From Methanomicrobia archaeon JdFR-19 (GTDB taxonomy: Archaea > Halobacteriota > Methanosarcinia > DSM-18856 > Methermicoccaceae), in the NCBI GenBank assembly GCA_002010075.1, contig MTMG01000019.1:1-61926 (forward strand): a DNA stretch of 61,926 nucleotides, given 5' to 3'. Positions 1 through 8,711 of this stretch are shown here, in pieces. The stretch's first letter is position 1. Every line of letters starts with the position of its first letter. Both the position numbers and the translations under genes were made by a program. The notes under the pieces are model-generated. The model saw only the letters and a list, made by a program, of their open reading frames with translations, had not been told where the DNA came from and did not search any database.

Positions 1-192
1 GATTCCATCGTCAATATCATACCAGAATGCTGCAAAGTCGTCTGCTGTTATTGTGAATGCGGCAAGGTTGGCTGCTGTGGCATCCTGTACAGAGCTTCTT
101 ATTTCAAGCTCTGAGACTTCTGTAGCACTTGCTGGCACGGCTACTAAAGCAAATAATACCAATACCGCAAGTGCCATCGTCAATCTACTCAT
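1..192 (-). CDS. S-layer protein, N-terminal part (partial)
   Basis: Only the first 64 residues lie in the window; the gene runs off the left edge. The start is ATG at 192-190, preceded by a strong Shine-Dalgarno (AAGGAGGTG). A signal peptide is clear: charged start MSRL, a hydrophobic stretch of about 15 residues, then ASA before TEV as the likely cleavage site. After it come a segment like EVSELEIRS and the motif FAAFWYDIDDG, which I recognise as the opening of the S-layer duplication domain (DUF1608 type) of Methanosarcinales-like archaea. It would form the paracrystalline cell-surface layer. The long leader (193-about 320) fits a highly expressed gene. Family call is from motif memory; the rest of the protein is not visible. 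Confidence 0.75.
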   Translation of the reverse strand, partial: MSRLTMALAVLVLFALVAVPASATEVSELEIRSSVQDATAANLAAFTITADDFAAFWYDIDDGI

Positions 193-391
193 TTCTTTTT
201 ACACCTCCTTATTCTGTACCTGACAATCATCTCGTCGATTGTCGGATACCTAAACCCTAACGTATCTTGGGCTTTGATAGGTATTTTAATTATCTTCTTT
301 AAATCTTTTGTGGTTGAATTATAATAAAGGCGAAGGATTCTGTTTTTATTGTTCTATTGAGAAACATACAAATCGACAATTCACTAATAAA
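193..391 (-). promoter_or_regulatory. Leader/promoter region of S-layer gene with hairpins
   Basis: This is the longest gene-free stretch in the window. Read on the minus strand it holds an AT-rich TATA-like element (about 313-325) and a second A/T-rich block (about 280-305). It then has two inverted repeats, gatac/gtatc (245-249 and 262-266) and gacaatc/gattgtc (222-228 and 237-243), and ends in the ribosome binding site just before 192. The layout suggests a structured 5' untranslated leader of roughly 100 bases. That is an inference: no transcription start can be read from the sequence. Confidence 0.4.
222..243 (-). repeat. Perfect 7-bp inverted repeat (hairpin) in S-layer leader
   Basis: GACAATC at 222-228 and its exact complement GATTGTC at 237-243 surround an 8-base loop. 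In the S-layer transcript this would be a hairpin about 30 bases upstream of the start codon. It could stabilise the mRNA or serve as an operator. The stem is short and the role is unknown. Confidence 0.4.
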
Positions 392-832
392 TTATTCGAC
401 ATATTTCTCCTTCATTTCTTTTATCTTTTTCTCAAGGTCTTCGACATTTTCCTCATCGAGTGAATACACATTTGTAATTTCTGGAGCCTTTAACTCGAAC
501 TTCTTCGGTGGTCTGACCATTTCCATCTCCTCCACCTCACCTTCCATCTCCTCTTTTGCTTGTTCTACTTCGCCCACCTCTTCGATGCTTTCAACTGGCT
601 TGATACTTTCCTCTGACCCGCTTCTACTTGCCTTTCTCAGTATTTTAAGAGATAAGAAAGCCACTTCGTCATCCTCGTGATACAGCATCTCTCTTACAAA
701 ATCCAGAGTCCTTGGGGTAGAAGAGTGCTCGACAATATCCTCTACGAGCTCGAGTCCCTTTAAAAGCGTTGAAGTGGGTAGGTTCTCTTTTATTTCTTCA
801 AGTAAGTTCCTCAACGCATCATCAATGCTCAT
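392..832 (-). CDS. Hypothetical acidic, helical protein
   Basis: I do not recognise this 146-residue protein. The first ~75 residues look all-helical, with repeating leucines like a single HEAT/armadillo-type unit (LKGLELVEDIVEHSS, then FVREMLYHEDDEVAFLSLKIL). The middle (about 80-110) is Glu-rich and low complexity. The last ~25 residues form a charged helix (VEDLEKKIKEMKEKYVE). There is no signal peptide or membrane span. The start is ATG 832; a TATA-like AATAATAAATA at about 855-867 would place transcription start at or near it, so it is probably leaderless. It ends with TAA. It may be a scaffold or partner protein, but no function is claimed. Confidence 0.6.
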   Translation of the reverse strand: MSIDDALRNLLEEIKENLPTSTLLKGLELVEDIVEHSSTPRTLDFVREMLYHEDDEVAFLSLKILRKASRSGSEESIKPVESIEEVGEVEQAKEEMEGEVEEMEMVRPPKKFELKAPEITNVYSLDEENVEDLEKKIKEMKEKYVE

Positions 833-873
833 ACTCAAAACTACGGATTCAACATATTTATTATTTGAGGTCT

Positions 874-1434
874 TTACGATTTCGCCTTTACAACTTCACA
901 TACTTTTCTAACCATTCTGATCAATGTCTGCCTTCCAAACTCATCTTCTTCATATGGATGTTGGACTGTTGCACCAAAGTGATTATCATCCCCTACAATC
1001 ACCATCCCATGTATGTGCATCCAAGCATGTATGCCCTGAATTGTCAACTCCTGCCCACCATTCCTCGAACGACCAACTGCCCCAGCGCCCCCCACCTTGT
1101 TCTTCAAGAGAAGGCCGTTCTTTCTCAGAAGAAGAGTCCTATCAAATAGAGCTTTGAGTTGCGAACTTACGCCCCCAAAATAAACCGGAGATATTATCAC
1201 AATTCCATCGGCACTCTCAAGGACTTCATAAACCCCTTCCATGTCATCATCTATAGGGCATTTCTTTTCTTTGGAGCACTGCTCACATGCATTACAAGGC
1301 AATATATTCAGTTCTGCAAGCGATACAAAAACACCCTCGATACCGTTCTTAGATATCTCCTCAAGAGAGTCTCTCGCCATCTTTTCACAGTTCCCATTCT
1401 TCCTCGGACTTCCAGATATCACAACTACTTTCAT
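874..1434 (-). CDS. Iron-sulfur flavoprotein (Isf) / NADPH-dependent FMN reductase family
   Basis: A 186-residue flavodoxin-fold protein. It begins MKVVVISGSPRKNGNCEKM, the FMN-phosphate loop (SGSPRKNGN) of the FMN reductase family. A compact cysteine motif, C-x2-C-x2-C-x5-C around residues 47-59 (CNACEQCSKEKKC), is typical of methanogen Isf proteins and binds a 4Fe-4S cluster. The segment SPVYFGGVSSQLKALFDR matches the family's second flavin-contact region. It probably transfers electrons between ferredoxin and an unknown acceptor, and in Methanosarcina relatives it is linked to oxygen or peroxide detoxification. I chose ATG 1434 because GAGGGGT lies just upstream; a longer GTG start at 1455 is possible. 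It is divergent from mcm. Confidence 0.85.
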   Translation of the reverse strand: MKVVVISGSPRKNGNCEKMARDSLEEISKNGIEGVFVSLAELNILPCNACEQCSKEKKCPIDDDMEGVYEVLESADGIVIISPVYFGGVSSQLKALFDRTLLLRKNGLLLKNKVGGAGAVGRSRNGGQELTIQGIHAWMHIHGMVIVGDDNHFGATVQHPYEEDEFGRQTLIRMVRKVCEVVKAKS

Positions 1435-1455
1435 AGTACCCCTCTTAACACACAA

Positions 1456-1470
1456 ACCATTTATTAAATG
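1456..1470. promoter_or_regulatory. Bidirectional TATA element between isf and mcm
   Basis: The A/T run catttattaaatg reads as a TATA box on both strands. On the plus strand its centre lies about 26 bases before ATG 1489, which fits a leaderless mcm transcript. On the minus strand it would start a short leader carrying the isf ribosome binding site. Confidence 0.5.
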
Positions 1471-1488
1471 TTGTTTATTATTGATGTG

Positions 1489-3573
1489 ATGGTAAGCACA
1501 ATAGTATCATCGCCCACGAGATGGCTCCACTTCTTGGAGGAATACTACCAGAAAGAGATAGATGAATTGTTAGTTGAGTATCCCAAGAAAAAGAGCCTGT
1601 GGATTCGGTACTGTGATGTGGAATTCTTTGACACAGAATTGGCAGAGGAGCTACTCGATTCTCCTGACGACTCACTTGAAAATGCAAAACAAGCTTTAAA
1701 GGAATTTCATTATGGAGAGATCAGTCTGGATGATGCACATCTTCGTATTGTGGGGCTTCCGAAACTGAGGTCCTTCATGGTAAGGGACTTGAGAAGCGAG
1801 CATATAAATAAGCTTGTAGCGGTTGAGGGTCTTGTAAGAAAGGCGACTGAAGTACGTCCAAAGGTCACCAAAGCTTTATTCAGATGTACAAAATGTGGGC
1901 ATGAATTCTTTGTAGAGCAAGAGGGGAATGAACTAAAAGAACCAGAAAAATGCAGAAACGAAGAATGTGATGGTAAGAGATTTATCTTTCTGCCAAAAGG
2001 AAGCAAATTTACGAATGCACAGAAGCTGAGAATTCAAGAAGCGCCAGAGGAACTAAGGGGGGGAGAACAGCCTCAGACGATAGATGTTGAGCTTGAAGAT
2101 GACCTCGCAGGGATTGTGAATCCGGGAGATAGAATAGTGATCGTAGGAATACTTAGGATACGCCCGAGAGGTTCGCAACAGCGGAGGAGTATATTCTATG
2201 ACCTCGCACTCGAAGGAGTATCCATAGAGGTGAGGGAACAGGAGTTTGAGGAGCTTGAGATGAGTGAAGAAGATATCCAACAGATAAAGGAGCTTGCCAA
2301 AAATCCTGACATCGACAAGATGATAGTCGGGTCGATAGCACCATCCATATACGGATACGATGATATCAAGGAAGCCATTGCACTCCAATTGTTCTCAGGC
2401 ATTCCCAAACATCTTCCGGACGGGACTTACATAAGGGGAGACATACACATTCTACTGGTGGGAGACCCTGGAATTGCAAAAAGTCAGCTTCTGAGATATG
2501 TAAAACAACTCGCTCCACGTGGGATATACACAAGTGGGAAATCAACAACATCAGCAGGACTTACAGCAACCGCAGTGAAGGATGAATTTGGAGATGGAAG
2601 ATGGACTCTTGAAGCTGGAGCCCTTGTGATGGCTGACAAGGGGATTGCAGCAGTCGATGAACTGGATAAGATGGATGCAGAGGATAGGAGTGCACTTCAT
2701 GAAGCAATGGAACAGCAGACAATAAGTGTTGCAAAGGCAGGAATACTCGCAACCCTGAAATCAAGATGTGCATTACTCGGTGCTGCAAATCCAAAGTTTG
2801 GGAGATTCGACCCGTACTCTCCGGTGGCAGAGCAGATAAACATGCCACCTGCCCTTCTCTCAAGGTTCGATTTAATATTCGTGATGCAGGACTATCCAGA
2901 TGTGGAAAAGGATTCGAAGTTATCATCCCATATACTCACATCACACTATGCGGGCGAATTGATTGAAAGAAGCAAGATAGACCCATCGGTTAGAGAGAAT
3001 CTGGAAGGAGTTCTGGATATCATAAAACCTGAGATACCCCCCGAACTCCTTAGAAAGTACATAGCATATTCCAGAAGGACAATCTTTCCGGTTATGGAAA
3101 AAGAGGCAATAGAACTTTTGAAAGAGTTCTATGTTGGACTGAGGGCAGAGGGTAGGGACGAGGGGGCACCCATACCCGTGACTGCTCGCCAACTTGAGGC
3201 TCTTGTCAGGATTGCCGAGGCATCTGCAAGAATGAGACTCTCAGACAAGATAACCGTAGAAGATGCAAGAAGAACCATAAAAATAGTGGAGCGTTCTCTG
3301 AATCAGGTTGCAAAAGACCCAGAAACAGGGAGACTGGACGTCGATATTCTCACAGTGGGGCAGAGCAAAACACAGAGAGACAGGGTGAAGATTGTGATAG
3401 ACATAATAAAAGAACTGACATCTGAAGGGGGTATGGCATCTGAGAAGGACATTTCAGCAGAGGCTCAAAAACATGGGATTGATGAGGACAGGGTGAAGGA
3501 AATCCTCAGAAAGCTAAGAGAGGAGGGTATGATATACATGCCAACCTACGGTAATTACAGGCTTGCAACATAA
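1489..3573 (+). CDS. mcm: Replicative DNA helicase MCM
   Basis: A 694-residue minichromosome maintenance helicase, the hexameric 3'-5' motor of archaeal replication forks. The N-terminal OB region carries a zinc finger with cysteines near 133, 136, 155 and 160. The AAA+ core has Walker A GDPGIAKS (about 325-332), Walker B AAVDELDK (about 385-392), sensor-like GAANPKFGRFD and the arginine-finger segment LLSRFDLIF (about 455-463). The last ~80 residues form a winged helix (SEKDISAEAQKHGIDEDRV). I placed the start at ATG 1489 because the upstream TATA predicts transcription start there; ATG 1468 is the alternative and would add seven residues. It ends TAA. Confidence 0.97.
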   Translation: MVSTIVSSPTRWLHFLEEYYQKEIDELLVEYPKKKSLWIRYCDVEFFDTELAEELLDSPDDSLENAKQALKEFHYGEISLDDAHLRIVGLPKLRSFMVRDLRSEHINKLVAVEGLVRKATEVRPKVTKALFRCTKCGHEFFVEQEGNELKEPEKCRNEECDGKRFIFLPKGSKFTNAQKLRIQEAPEELRGGEQPQTIDVELEDDLAGIVNPGDRIVIVGILRIRPRGSQQRRSIFYDLALEGVSIEVREQEFEELEMSEEDIQQIKELAKNPDIDKMIVGSIAPSIYGYDDIKEAIALQLFSGIPKHLPDGTYIRGDIHILLVGDPGIAKSQLLRYVKQLAPRGIYTSGKSTTSAGLTATAVKDEFGDGRWTLEAGALVMADKGIAAVDELDKMDAEDRSALHEAMEQQTISVAKAGILATLKSRCALLGAANPKFGRFDPYSPVAEQINMPPALLSRFDLIFVMQDYPDVEKDSKLSSHILTSHYAGELIERSKIDPSVRENLEGVLDIIKPEIPPELLRKYIAYSRRTIFPVMEKEAIELLKEFYVGLRAEGRDEGAPIPVTARQLEALVRIAEASARMRLSDKITVEDARRTIKIVERSLNQVAKDPETGRLDVDILTVGQSKTQRDRVKIVIDIIKELTSEGGMASEKDISAEAQKHGIDEDRVKEILRKLREEGMIYMPTYGNYRLAT

Positions 3574-3586
3574 TGTTTTTATGTAC
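3574..3586 (+). promoter_or_regulatory. TATA box for the leuD/leuB pair
   Basis: The tgtttttatgtac run just after the mcm stop sits about 26 bases before ATG 3607, so the leuD-type transcript is probably leaderless. The T-tract may also help end mcm transcription. Confidence 0.4.
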
Positions 3587-3606
3587 TTCACAATTACATG
3601 AACCGC

Positions 3607-4092
3607 ATGGGAAGAGCTTGGAAATTTGGAAATAATGTGGATACCGACGCAATCATACCTGGTAGATACCTTGTACTGAACACACCTGAGGAACTTGCTC
3701 CCCACACATTTGAAGGGGTGAGACCTGAATTTTCCAAGAGAGTCAAAAAAGGAGACTTTGTGGTAGCTGGCAAAAATTTTGGATGTGGGTCATCAAGAGA
3801 GCATGCTCCACTTGCACTGAAAGGATGTGGGATATCGTGTGTGATTGCAAAATCGTTTGCAAGGATATTTTTCAGAAACTGCATAAACATTGGCTTGCCC
3901 GTTCTCGAGTGCCATCACACTGATAAAATAGAAGATGGGGATGAACTTGAAGTAGACTTTGAAAAGGGTATTATAACAAACATAACCAAATCTGAAAGTT
4001 ATCCAACAACACCACTGCCAGACTTTATAAGGAAGATAGTCGATGCAGGTGGATTGATAGAATTTGCAAAAAGGGAGGTTCGGCATGTATAA
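3607..4092 (+). CDS. leuD: 3-isopropylmalate/homoaconitate-type dehydratase small subunit
   Basis: A 161-residue swivel-domain subunit of the aconitase superfamily. It pairs with a large Fe-S subunit to isomerise 2-isopropylmalate or homocitrate-type acids. Family hallmarks are [18 protein letters not shown] at the start, [17 protein letters not shown] at about 55-71, and [18 protein letters not shown]. The loop after PGRY (LVLNTPEEL) is the substrate-recognition region; it differs clearly from the second small subunit at 40459-40968, so the two probably serve different substrates. No large subunit is next to it; the only one in the window is at 40968-42221. The start is ATG 3607 (leaderless by TATA spacing) or ATG 3598. 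It overlaps the next gene by 8 bases. Confidence 0.9.
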   Translation: MGRAWKFGNNVDTDAIIPGRYLVLNTPEELAPHTFEGVRPEFSKRVKKGDFVVAGKNFGCGSSREHAPLALKGCGISCVIAKSFARIFFRNCINIGLPVLECHHTDKIEDGDELEVDFEKGIITNITKSESYPTTPLPDFIRKIVDAGGLIEFAKREVRHV

Positions 4093-5212
4093 AATACCTG
4101 TGATAGCGGGAGACGGTATTGGTCCAGAGGTCATCAGAGAAGGAATGAAGGTAATCGATGCTGCTGGCGAGAAGTTTGGTTTCGATGTAGAATGGATAGA
4201 ATTCCCCCACGGTGCGGAGCATTATCTCAAAACGGGAGAACTGATGAGTGAAGATACTCTGCGAGAACTATCAAAATATAAGGTGATATACTTTGGTGCG
4301 ATTGGAGATGACAGATTGCAACCCGGAATCCTTGAAAAGGGAATCTTGCTAAAACTCAGGTTTCATTTTGATCAGTACATAAATCTCAGACCTGTGAAAC
4401 TGTTGAGGGGCGTATGGACACCTCTAAGAGACAAAAGTCCAGAGGACATAGATTTTGTGGTTGTAAGAGAGAACACAGAAGATTTCTACATTGGAGTGGG
4501 TGGAAGATGCAAACAAGGACTCTCCCATGATGAGCTTGAAGTTGTTAGGTCGATGTACAGTGTGAAGTTTGGACTTGATATAGAAACAGACACAGATGAA
4601 ATAGCATATCAACTGGGAATGATAACGAAGAGGGGGACGCAGAGAATCATCAAATACGCATTTGAACTTGCAAGAAAAAGGAAAAAACACTTATCAAGCG
4701 TTGACAAGGCAAATGTTCTCACAGATATCTATGGATTCTGGAGAGAGATGTTTGAGAAAATATCCAAAGACTATCCAGATGTGAAAACAGACTTCAATTA
4801 TGTGGATGCAATCACGATGTGGTTCGTAAAGAATCCTGAATGGTTTGATGTTGTTGTGACACCAAACATGTTCGGCGATATAATAACCGACCTTGGGGCA
4901 ATGATTCAAGGTGGACTCGGGTTTGCACCTGGTGGAAACATAAATCCTGAGGGGACGAGCATGTTCGAGCCAATCCATGGCAGTGCACCAAAATACAAAG
5001 GGAAAAACAGAGCAAATCCAATAGCTACGATATGGGCTGGTGCCATGATGCTTGAACATCTGGGTGAGGTTGAGGCTTCTCGTGATATCATAAGGTCAAT
5101 CGAACAAACCATACTGAAAGGTGTAAGGACCCCTGATATGGGTGGAGGTGCAACCACATCAGAAGTGGGGGATGAAATAGCAAATACAATTCTCAATGAT
5201 TCGCAAGACTGA
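4085..5212 (+). CDS. leuB: Isopropylmalate/isocitrate-family dehydrogenase
   Basis: A 375-residue beta-decarboxylating dehydrogenase that oxidises a 3-hydroxy acid with NAD(P) and releases CO2. It shows the family start [17 protein letters not shown], the substrate-binding segment [16 protein letters not shown], the catalytic Lys region (SSVDKANVL), the Mg2+-binding region [16 protein letters not shown] and the coenzyme segment [20 protein letters not shown]. Coupling to the leuD-type subunit (8-base overlap, ribosome site GGGAGGT before ATG 4085) points to leucine or 2-oxoacid elongation. The sequence cannot separate 3-isopropylmalate from homoisocitrate or malate-type substrates. It ends TGA. 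Confidence 0.9.
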   Translation: MYKIPVIAGDGIGPEVIREGMKVIDAAGEKFGFDVEWIEFPHGAEHYLKTGELMSEDTLRELSKYKVIYFGAIGDDRLQPGILEKGILLKLRFHFDQYINLRPVKLLRGVWTPLRDKSPEDIDFVVVRENTEDFYIGVGGRCKQGLSHDELEVVRSMYSVKFGLDIETDTDEIAYQLGMITKRGTQRIIKYAFELARKRKKHLSSVDKANVLTDIYGFWREMFEKISKDYPDVKTDFNYVDAITMWFVKNPEWFDVVVTPNMFGDIITDLGAMIQGGLGFAPGGNINPEGTSMFEPIHGSAPKYKGKNRANPIATIWAGAMMLEHLGEVEASRDIIRSIEQTILKGVRTPDMGGGATTSEVGDEIANTILNDSQD

Positions 5213-5213
5213 T

Positions 5214-6014
5214 TCACTGATTCATTATTTCAAGAGCCTCTTTCAGCGTTGCATCCTCATGTACAATCGCACATATGGCACGTGTTATGAGAGTTGGATT
5301 CTCATGCTGGAAAACGTTTCTGCCTATTGCAACTCCACTCGCCCCAGCCTCCATCGCACCTTCAACCATCCTCAACACATCTTCGTCGCTATCCATCTTT
5401 GGACCTCCTGCTATGACAACTGGTACTGGACACCCTTCAACAACTTTTGAGAATGAGTCCGGGTCTCCAGTGTAATTCGTCTTAACAATATCTGCACCAA
5501 GTTCTGCACCAACCCTCGCAACATGTGCAACAACATCTGCATCGTACGGATTCTGTATGGTCTCGCCCCTTGGGTACATCATAGCAAGAAGGGGCATTCC
5601 CCAAAACTCACATCTCTCTGAGACCTCGCCAAGAATTTTGAGTTGGGCGGGTTCTGTCTTCGCCCCTATGTTGATATGGACAGAAACACCATCTGCACCT
5701 ATCTTAATCGCTTCTTCAACTGTGCATACTTGTACCTTGTCATTTGGGTCTGCTGAAAGTGATGTCGATGCAGATAGGTGGATTATCAGACCAATGTCTC
5801 TCCCATAACCACGATGTCCGTGTCTGACCATACCTTTCTGTTGCAAAACGGCATTTGCGCCCCCCTCTGCAACCATATTCACCATGGTCGGAAGGTCAAT
5901 CAAACCCCTTATTGGGCCAACCGTTATGCCGTGATCCATTGGAATTATGACTGTCTTGCCACTCTTCCTATTAACAATCCTCTCCAATCGTACAGCCTTC
6001 CCTATCTCAGACAT
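5214..6014 (-). CDS. 2-amino-3,7-dideoxy-D-threo-hept-6-ulosonate (ADH) synthase, AroA'
   Basis: A 266-residue class I aldolase of the MJ0400/DhnA family. These enzymes condense 6-deoxy-5-ketofructose 1-phosphate with aspartate semialdehyde to make ADH, the first step of the archaeal route to dehydroquinate without DAHP. The signature [10 protein letters not shown] (25-34) and the Schiff-base lysine in DIVKTNYTG (K178) are present. [15 protein letters not shown] and [14 protein letters not shown] complete the TIM barrel. It is last in the long minus operon, its TGA-ATG spacing to thioredoxin being only a few bases. Other aromatic genes here (aroC, aroK, aroQ, trp) support the role. Class I fructose-bisphosphate aldolase is the less likely alternative. 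Confidence 0.88.
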   Translation of the reverse strand: MSEIGKAVRLERIVNRKSGKTVIIPMDHGITVGPIRGLIDLPTMVNMVAEGGANAVLQQKGMVRHGHRGYGRDIGLIIHLSASTSLSADPNDKVQVCTVEEAIKIGADGVSVHINIGAKTEPAQLKILGEVSERCEFWGMPLLAMMYPRGETIQNPYDADVVAHVARVGAELGADIVKTNYTGDPDSFSKVVEGCPVPVVIAGGPKMDSDEDVLRMVEGAMEAGASGVAIGRNVFQHENPTLITRAICAIVHEDATLKEALEIMNQ

Positions 6015-6018
6015 ATTC

Positions 6019-6288
6019 TCACCTTAACAGGCTCTCAATTTCCTTTTCAAGCACTGATGCGCTCGTCACCCCATGGAATCTTTTTACTATTTTTCCATCT
6101 TTCTCCAATATGAGAGTAGGTATGAGTGTTATGCCGTACTTGGATACAAGCTCACTATTCTCATCCACATCGATTTCTTTTATCTCAATTTTATCTCCAA
6201 ACTTCTCCCTTATCTTCTCTATCTCCGGAGCCTGAATTCTACACGGGCCGCACCATGTTGCTGTGAAGTCATAAAATACAATACCCAT
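6019..6288 (-). CDS. Thioredoxin
   Basis: An 89-residue small archaeal thioredoxin. The redox motif WCGPC is at 12-16, and the cis-proline segment is TLIPTLIL. Length is short, as usual in methanogens, in which such proteins reduce disulfides in metabolic enzymes. It lies 12 bases downstream of the TAA that ends the DUF447 gene once the TAG in that gene is read through, with ribosome site AGAGGTG in between. So it belongs to the long operon rather than standing alone. Confidence 0.92.
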   Translation of the reverse strand: MGIVFYDFTATWCGPCRIQAPEIEKIREKFGDKIEIKEIDVDENSELVSKYGITLIPTLILEKDGKIVKRFHGVTSASVLEKEIESLLR

Positions 6289-6300
6289 CTTAACACCTCT

Positions 6301-6891
6301 TTAAGACTGTTCAAACCCATTGTTAAAAAAATTATCCATCAGTTGTGTAAGGAGTTGATATGCTTCAACTACCTTGGGACTGCCACATTTCTTTATTATA
6401 TCATGCTAACCCATTACCCTCTCTACAAGAGATTCATCTTTGAAAACTCTATAACGAGTTGCAAGAATACAAGCCTCCACCAGCACAGAAAATCCCCTGT
6501 TATATGCCCTTGGATGCCCCAAAACCTCATCTTCAATTACTTCCACATCGAACACCACAGAACTCGAAGAGGAGGACTTCTCTGAACAACGTAGATAGAG
6601 CCTTGCATCTGCATCGAGAAGTGGCAAATTTATACCCTCTACTGTTTTCCAACCAGCCCATTCCTCTGGGTCAGAGAGCGAGCATATCACGAACAGCAGC
6701 GGGTCATAGGTTATGTGGGCAACTGCATAAGGAACTTCAAGAATGTTTGAGAGAGTGTGAGAACCCCGATATACTCTCAATCTTGCCTTTCCTTCCTTGA
6801 GTATTATGCCCATCGGCGAGGCATTGGGCCTCCCGTCAGACGAGACCGTGGTAAGAATCACCTCATTTATGCCATCTGAAAGTAATCTCAT
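6301..6891 (-). CDS. DUF447 family protein, with in-frame TAG codon
   Basis: A 196-residue flavin-binding split-barrel-type protein (DUF447) common in methanogens, function unknown. It starts MRLLSDGINEVILTT and has SDGRPNASPMGIILK, as in FMN-binding split barrels. A TAG occurs in frame at codon 162 (6408-6406). If TAG ended the protein the C-terminal helical region of the family would be lost. Reading through gives 34 more residues (starting HDIIKKCGSPKVVEAYQLL) to a TAA at 6303-6301, closing the gap to thioredoxin. ATG 6891 overlaps the CitG-like stop as ATGA and has a GGGGGGATG ribosome site. The next gene upstream is the usual neighbour of this family. Confidence 0.85.
6406..6408 (-). other. 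In-frame TAG codon (codon 162 of DUF447 gene)
   Basis: The context is GGT-TAG-CAT on the minus strand. The same frame stays open for 34 codons and keeps the family's C-terminal helix. I infer that it is decoded as an amino acid, probably pyrrolysine. Confidence 0.75.
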
Positions 6892-7784
6892 AGTCTCATC
6901 CCCCCCATGAGAGCAATAAAAAGACCAGCACACATGATGTCTGCAACACTTCCTGGATTTATCCTCCTACTTATCAACTCCTCATCAAAGCTCTGAATGA
7001 GATTTCTTGCATTTTTGATGTCGGCTTTCTCAATAAACTCAACCAGATTTTCTGCTCTCTTTTTGGTCCACTCTGCTACCTCATCCCCAAATTTTATTGT
7101 GATAAAAGTATCACCGTATTTTGCAAGAATCTTCAAAAACGTGATGGTTATTGCATCCCACAGCGATCTCTGATTTCTCTCCTCAGCTATCAGCTTCGCA
7201 CTCTCAAAAGAAACAGAAAATCCATTCACCCATTCCCTTGCAACCATATCATAATGTGCGGACATCTCGATGAGGTCATAAAGTGTTAGTTCCCTCTTTA
7301 CAATCTCTTCTGCGGTCTCATCGTCTCTCAAATCAAGGGAGGGAACACTCTTCACTTTGACCCTTGCAAACCTGAAGGCCTCGTAGAACTCAAGTGCATC
7401 GAGCATGTCTGTTGATCTGACGATTCGTTGTGTGGTATCTCTCAAAACCAACATGCTCCCCTTACTCTCAAGCTTTCCATTCTCTACCAACTCACCAGCA
7501 GCCATTGAAAGAGGTATCAAGAGAAGGAATGTTCCAAAATGTGTGTTGCCTCCGCTATGCCATTTCATACTCTGAAGAACCGCATCCTTTATCAGTGTCC
7601 CAACGCCCCTTCTTGATTGAGATGCTCTTCTAAAAACAGGATAAACTCCAACCGCAGAAGCAAGAAAGTGTTCAAACTTTGTATCCACATACTCATGAAA
7701 TCTATCAACATTACCTGGCTTTGTTGGTGTAGATACCTCAAGAAGCATTGCAAGCTGGGCACACTGTGCTACCATTTCAGACAT
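6888..7784 (-). CDS. Triphosphoribosyl-dephospho-CoA synthase (CitG/MdcB)-like protein
   Basis: A 298-residue protein of the CitG/MdcB superfamily, which in bacteria makes the prosthetic-group precursor of citrate lyase from ATP and dephospho-CoA. The conserved features are the start QCAQLAMLLEVSTPTKPGNV, GVGTLIKDAV, and GGNTHFGTFLLLIPLS. No citrate lyase genes are near, as is usual in methanogens, so the archaeal substrate is unknown; a nucleotide-type transfer is expected. ATG 7784 follows GGGGAGTGAG closely, and the gene begins only four bases after the taw1 TGA. It overlaps DUF447 by ATGA, implying translational coupling. A longer start at 7838 would run into taw1. Confidence 0.82.
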   Translation of the reverse strand: MSEMVAQCAQLAMLLEVSTPTKPGNVDRFHEYVDTKFEHFLASAVGVYPVFRRASQSRRGVGTLIKDAVLQSMKWHSGGNTHFGTFLLLIPLSMAAGELVENGKLESKGSMLVLRDTTQRIVRSTDMLDALEFYEAFRFARVKVKSVPSLDLRDDETAEEIVKRELTLYDLIEMSAHYDMVAREWVNGFSVSFESAKLIAEERNQRSLWDAITITFLKILAKYGDTFITIKFGDEVAEWTKKRAENLVEFIEKADIKNARNLIQSFDEELISRRINPGSVADIMCAGLFIALMGGMRL

Positions 7785-7788
7785 GTTC

Positions 7789-8709
7789 TCACTCCCCAAT
7801 AAACATATCTTTACTGCCATCTTCTGTGAGTAATACAACTCTGCTTACTCTGGATTGGTCAGCAATCTTGTATCCAATCTTCTCTGCCAAGTGTGAGGCA
7901 AAATTCATAACTTCCTCATGAGATGGCATAGACCCCCTTGACAGTCTGTTCCTCGAATATCCGAGATGCATGTATGCTTTGACCTCTATGAAGTCGGGCG
8001 ATGCCAACTTCAACAACTAACCATAACTATGAATGTCAAAATCGTTCAGATTCTTTACAAGCGTTATTCTTACCGCTCTCTTAATCTCTCCGTTTCTATT
8101 CCCTATGACGTTTAAACTCTCTATGATGTTATCCCAGTAGTCCGAACGCGGACGACACACCCTCATATAAGTGTCTCTATCTGGAGCATCCAACGACAAA
8201 TACAACATAGTTGGACTAATCTTCTCAATCATTTCTGGATTGGTGGCGTTGCTCACAACAAAGGTTGTCATATCCCTTTCCTCAAAAATTTTGATAAGTT
8301 TGGGAAGGTGTGGATATAATGTTGGCTCTCCTATCAGAGATATTGCAACATGTTTGGGGGTAAGTGCCTCTTGAAATCTGTTCATATCTGTTTTGGGAGA
8401 GCCTTTGTATCCCCACAGTATCCTCTTATGTGCATCCACCACTCCCTCCGCAATCCTATCTGGTGAGTCCCACTCATCAACTCTGAAATCGAATTCAACC
8501 GGTCTCCAGCAAAATATACATTTCTGGTTGCATTCTATCGAAGGAGTCATCTGAACACATCTGTGAGACTGAATACCATAGAACTTCCCCTTATAACAGA
8601 ACTCGAGTCCTCTCATTGACTTCGATAACCAGAGACAGCCTTTCACAGCACTGTGAGAGCCAACAATCTGGTATCTCTGCTTCCTCAACCTTTTTAGATA
8701 CTCCTCCAT
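7789..8709 (-). CDS. taw1: tRNA 4-demethylwyosine synthase (Taw1), with in-frame TAG codon
   Basis: A radical SAM enzyme that builds the tricyclic wyosine core on guanosine 37 of tRNA-Phe from N1-methylguanosine and pyruvate. The SAM cluster motif is C60-x3-C64-x2-C67 (CNQKCIFC). The extra-cluster cysteines are C25, C38 and C51, as expected for archaeal Taw1. SLIGEPTLYPHL is the GEPT motif. An in-frame TAG stands at codon 231 (8019-8017); the frame then continues with the highly conserved tail FIEVKAYMHLGYSRNRL to TGA at 7791-7789. Without readthrough the essential C-terminus would be missing. Start ATG 8709 follows GGAG by about 11 bases; a GTG at 8718 is possible. Confidence 0.92.
8017..8019 (-). 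other. In-frame TAG codon (codon 231 of taw1)
   Basis: The context is GGT-TAG-TTG. It falls a few residues before the conserved FIEVKAYMHLGYSR segment, at a helix position that from memory of the family often holds a polar residue such as lysine. It is inferred to be a sense codon. Confidence 0.8.
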
Positions 8710-8711
8710 CC

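Noticed and set aside
769-1467. Several plus-strand open frames opposite the first minus-strand genes
   Set aside because: They mirror genuine genes (392-832 and the iron-sulfur flavoprotein), have low-complexity or improbable composition, and lack start signals.
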